NCBI GenBank assembly: GCA_020434085.1
Contig: JAGRBM010000108.1
Coordinates: 1 to 7,807 of the forward strand
Source: Chrysiogenia bacterium
Lineage (GTDB): Bacteria; JAGRBM01
Length of the DNA stretch: 7,807 nucleotides
Reading direction: 5' to 3'
In this document: in pieces, positions 6,494 through 7,807 of the stretch
Layout: every line of letters starts with the position of its first letter
How positions within the stretch are numbered: the first letter of the stretch is position 1
Made by a program: the position numbers and the translations under genes
Notes under the pieces: generated by a model
Told to the model about the DNA's origin: nothing
Database searches by the model: none
Seen by the model: only the letters and a program-made list of their open reading frames with translations

Positions 6494-7345
6494 TTACAGA
6501 ACGATCATCACCCGACACTTCGAAAGGAAGCTCAGGTTCTGCGTCACGTTGCGGATCATTTCAGCATCGGCGTTCGAGATCACGAGATTCGTGCCGGCCG
6601 GGCCGTCGGTCTTGATGGCCTTGATGACCAGCGCGTTGTCGGAAACGCGGTCGTTGACCTTGGCTTTCTCTGCATCACGGGCATAGCCCACAACACCCAG
6701 ATCCAGGGCGAACTCGCGGCTGGCAACGCCTGTGCCGTAAACCTCGGCGCCGCGCTCATCGATGATGCGCGGGCTCATGGCCGGCTTGCTGCCAAGGCCC
6801 GAGGCGTCGATGATCAGACCGGTATAGACCGGGCCCTGCGCCTGGGCAGCGGCCATGTTGTCGGCGCCGGGAGCGGCGGCAAAGGCCTGATCGCCAAAGA
6901 GCGCAGCGGCGATATCGCCGGTCAGCGTCACTTCGATCACGATTTCCACGCCGCCGTCATTGAAATACTTGCGATCGACCACAGAGAAACCACGAAGGGT
7001 TCCCTCGACGCGGGTCTTGATGGTGTCGCTCTGGAGCATGAAGTCCTGCACGGTCGACTCGGCCGAGACCTGAACGCCCTGCACCGACTCGAGCGCGTTG
7101 CGGAAGGCGTCGGCCTTCGCGGCACGCTCGGCGCCCAGGCGGGCGACGGCAATATTGGGGGCGTTGGGATTGGGCGCGCCCGATCCGGTCACGCGCAGCT
7201 TCATGGTCTGCCAGTTGACCTGGCCGGGCCCCACGTTTTGAACAAATGAATTGCCGGCGTCACCGAAGTAACCGGCCTGGGCAAAGGCCGAGCCAGGCAG
7301 GGCCAGGAAAGCCAGGGCCAGAAGCACTGTAAGTTTGCGAATCAT
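6494..7345 (-). CDS. Secreted LPP20-family protein (FlgP-like domain), not lipidated
   Basis: A 283-residue protein. Residues 1-22 are a Sec signal peptide (GSAFA|QAG) with no lipobox cysteine, unlike the lipoproteins that give the LPP20 family its name. The LPP20-like domain spans about 48-150: LRVTGSGAPNPNAPNIAVAR, ERAAKADAFRNALESVQGVQ, ESTVQDFMLQSDTIKTRVEG, FSVVDRKYFNDGGVEIVIEV. An Ala-rich linker (about 152-170) leads to a second conserved-looking domain (171-283): PVYTGLIIDASGLGSKPAMS, PRIIDERGAEVYG, ALDLGVVGYARD, ISNADAEMIRNV and a C-terminal CRVMIVL strand. Cys277 is its only cysteine. The family includes Vibrio FlgP, an outer-membrane flagellar component; function here is unknown. The frame runs upstream to 7525 but that part has no export signal and crosses the promoter, so the ATG at 7345 is used. 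Confidence 0.87.
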   Translation of the reverse strand: MIRKLTVLLALAFLALPGSAFAQAGYFGDAGNSFVQNVGPGQVNWQTMKLRVTGSGAPNPNAPNIAVARLGAERAAKADAFRNALESVQGVQVSAESTVQDFMLQSDTIKTRVEGTLRGFSVVDRKYFNDGGVEIVIEVTLTGDIAAALFGDQAFAAAPGADNMAAAQAQGPVYTGLIIDASGLGSKPAMSPRIIDERGAEVYGTGVASREFALDLGVVGYARDAEKAKVNDRVSDNALVIKAIKTDGPAGTNLVISNADAEMIRNVTQNLSFLSKCRVMIVL

Positions 7346-7356
7346 GATTGTGCGGA

Positions 7357-7363
7357 CTCCTCC
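7357..7363 (-). promoter_or_regulatory. Shine-Dalgarno site of the LPP20 gene, long spacing
   Basis: GGAGGAG is a near-perfect ribosome site but sits 11 nt before the ATG at 7345, longer than the usual 5-9 nt. No closer in-frame ATG, GTG or TTG exists between them. Confidence 0.6.
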
Positions 7364-7370
7364 GTGGTAT

Positions 7371-7454
7371 CTAGTTCCCTTTAATAAGGGAGAGAGGGGC
7401 CCATCTCGTGTGACGTAGCCCACATCCCCAAAAACAGCAGCGAATTCGCTGCAT
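7371..7454 (-). CDS. Possible 27-residue leader ORF in the LPP20 5' leader
   Basis: ATG at 7454 to TAG at 7371 encodes 27 residues beginning MQRIRCCFWGCGLRH, rich in Arg and Cys. A GGAAG sequence lies 5 nt before the ATG. Its first codons form the terminator-like hairpin, and it ends 25 nt before the LPP20 start. Translation could therefore affect folding of that hairpin. There is no direct evidence that it is translated, and an ORF this short can occur by chance. Confidence 0.25.
   Translation of the reverse strand: MQRIRCCFWGCGLRHTRWAPLSLIKGN
7430..7452 (-). terminator. Terminator-like hairpin (possible attenuator) in the LPP20 leader
   Basis: The perfect palindrome GCAGCGAATTCGCTGC (7437-7452) can fold as a 6-bp stem with a 4-nt loop. 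On the minus strand it is followed by TGTTTTTG. It lies downstream of the promoter at 7497-7525, so if active it would act as an attenuator rather than only ending the upstream gene. The stem is short, so efficiency may be low. The palindrome could also be a protein-binding site. Confidence 0.5.
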
Positions 7455-7496
7455 TTCCTCTTCCGATCGAAATTTCTTCCAACAGTTCCAGCGCAT

Positions 7497-7525
7497 ACGA
7501 TAGGGTTGCGCCGCTGCGCTGTCAA
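7497..7525 (-). promoter_or_regulatory. Sigma70-type promoter for the LPP20 and TPR-SLH genes
   Basis: The -35 element TTGACA (7525-7520) is consensus. After exactly 17 nt comes the -10 element TATCGT (7502-7497), which matches four of six positions including TA at the start and the final T. It lies in the non-coding gap 26 nt after the stop of the upstream gene and points toward the LPP20 gene. Confidence 0.72.
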
Positions 7526-7530
7526 CGCGC

Positions 7531-7552
7531 AGAGGCCGCCCCGTAGGCCCCT
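7531..7552 (-). other. Imperfect hairpin overlapping the stop codon of the upstream gene
   Basis: AGGGGCC and GGCCTCT on the minus strand can pair over 7 bp with one G-U, around an 8-nt loop, between the stop codon and the promoter. No U-tract follows, so it is at most a weak transcript end. Confidence 0.3.
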
Positions 7553-7807
7553 AGAACCTCAAATCCACATTTGCCCCGCCCCGAGCGTCCACCTGCACGC
7601 TGGCGCGGGCCTCGCTCTTGTCGGGAAGGCGCGACATCAGCTCGTGCTGGCCGTCCTCCACCCCGTAGAAAATGAAGCGTCCGGCCGAATCGGCCGCTGT
7701 GCCGGTCCACACCTTGCCGTCCTTGATATAGACCTTGGCCCGGGGCAGCGCATTTCCGCTCGAATCGAGCACCTTGCCCTCGATCCAGCCGCGCCGCTCG
7801 AGCGGTA
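7551..7807 (-). CDS. C-terminal end of a protein with a carboxypeptidase-regulatory-like domain
   Basis: The frame is open from the window edge to TAG at 7551-7553, giving 84 visible residues; the N-terminus lies outside. The visible part fits the carboxypeptidase regulatory-like beta-sandwich (CarboxypepD_reg/Cna-B-like): WIEGKVLDSSGNALPRAKVY, TAADSAGRFIFYGVEDGQHE, then a short strand and the end DLRF. Such domains are common at the ends of secreted and outer-membrane proteins of diderms and mediate binding or structure rather than catalysis. The identity of the full protein cannot be told. A GTG at 7772 is in frame but lies inside the domain, so it is not the start. Confidence 0.75.
   Translation of the reverse strand, partial: PLERRGWIEGKVLDSSGNALPRAKVYIKDGKVWTGTAADSAGRFIFYGVEDGQHELMSRLPDKSEARASVQVDARGGANVDLRF

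Larger units (their letters stand above)
7346..7496 (-). promoter_or_regulatory. Structured 5' leader of the LPP20 gene
   Basis: About 145 nt lie between the expected transcription start (near 7490) and the ATG. The leader holds a terminator-like hairpin (7430-7452), a second perfect 6-bp hairpin (TCCCTT/AAGGGA, 7376-7391, loop of 4) and a possible leader ORF (7371-7454). A leader of this length and structure suggests control after transcription initiation. I do not recognise a known riboswitch or protein-leader class. Confidence 0.45.

Noticed and set aside
5301-6686. Long plus-strand ORF (461 codons) opposite the TPR-SLH and LPP20 genes
   Set aside because: Its product is a low-information Leu/Val/Gly/Asp-rich mirror of the sense codons, and it crosses a gene boundary. 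The minus-strand gene has a ribosome site, lipobox and repeats.
7437-7452. Palindrome as a restriction or recombination site
   Set aside because: The central EcoRI hexamer is incidental. The T-tract after the palindrome on the transcribed strand makes a terminator-like hairpin the simpler reading, although an operator cannot be excluded.
7346-7525. N-terminal extension of the LPP20 protein by 60 codons
   Set aside because: It begins inside the -35 box, lacks an export signal, and puts a perfect signal peptide in the middle of the protein.
1-7807. tRNA, rRNA, CRISPR array, insertion sequence or phage genes
   Set aside because: I saw no transposase or integrase coding sequence, no regularly spaced direct repeats other than the 18-nt coding repeat, and no RNA gene fold; the window is almost fully coding on one strand.

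Overview
The window is a high-GC, gene-dense piece of a Gram-negative (diderm) chromosome. Every convincing gene lies on the minus strand and transcription runs from right to left. Lipoprotein signals, an AsmA-family protein and FlgT/LPP20-type domains all imply an outer membrane. The mix of TPR-SLH lipoprotein, PEGA, FecR, CsgG and LPP20 genes suggests a deltaproteobacterial-type lineage (Myxococcota, Desulfobacterota or a relative). That placement is an inference from gene style, because no rRNA or other marker gene is present.

Layout in transcription order: (1) 7807-7551, the C-terminal end of a protein with a carboxypeptidase-regulatory-like beta-sandwich, cut by the window edge. (2) A 205-nt gap with a near-consensus sigma70-type promoter (TTGACA, 17 nt, TATCGT), then a structured leader of about 145 nt holding a terminator-like hairpin, a second hairpin and a possible 27-codon leader ORF. 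(3) 7345-6494, a secreted LPP20-family protein. (4) 6443-5283, a lipoprotein with TPRs followed by SLH-like repeats. (5) A strong intrinsic terminator at 5224-5268. (6) 5168-3954, a secreted protein whose N-terminus resembles the FlgT N-terminal domain. (7) 3904-2918, a CsgG-domain lipoprotein with a FlgT-C-like tail. (8) 2901-2581, a small PEGA-domain lipoprotein. (9) 2546-1632, a secreted FecR-domain protein with an 18-nt repeat. (10) 1602 to beyond position 1, an AsmA-family protein (534 codons visible). Genes 6 to 10 are separated by only 16-49 nt and look like one operon.

All eight genes appear to encode envelope proteins: three predicted lipoproteins, three proteins with cleavable Sec signal peptides, one protein with an N-terminal membrane anchor, and one fragment of unknown export status. 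No catalytic domain, regulator or transporter ATPase is visible. The most interesting feature is that the parts of the Vibrio-type outer-membrane flagellar ring (FlgT N-domain, CsgG/TolB-like middle domain, FlgT C-domain, and an LPP20/FlgP-like protein) occur here as separate, rearranged genes next to PEGA, FecR, SLH and AsmA genes, with no flagellar gene in view. This may be an undescribed outer-membrane ring or periplasmic scaffold. The domain calls were made by eye and the function is inferred.
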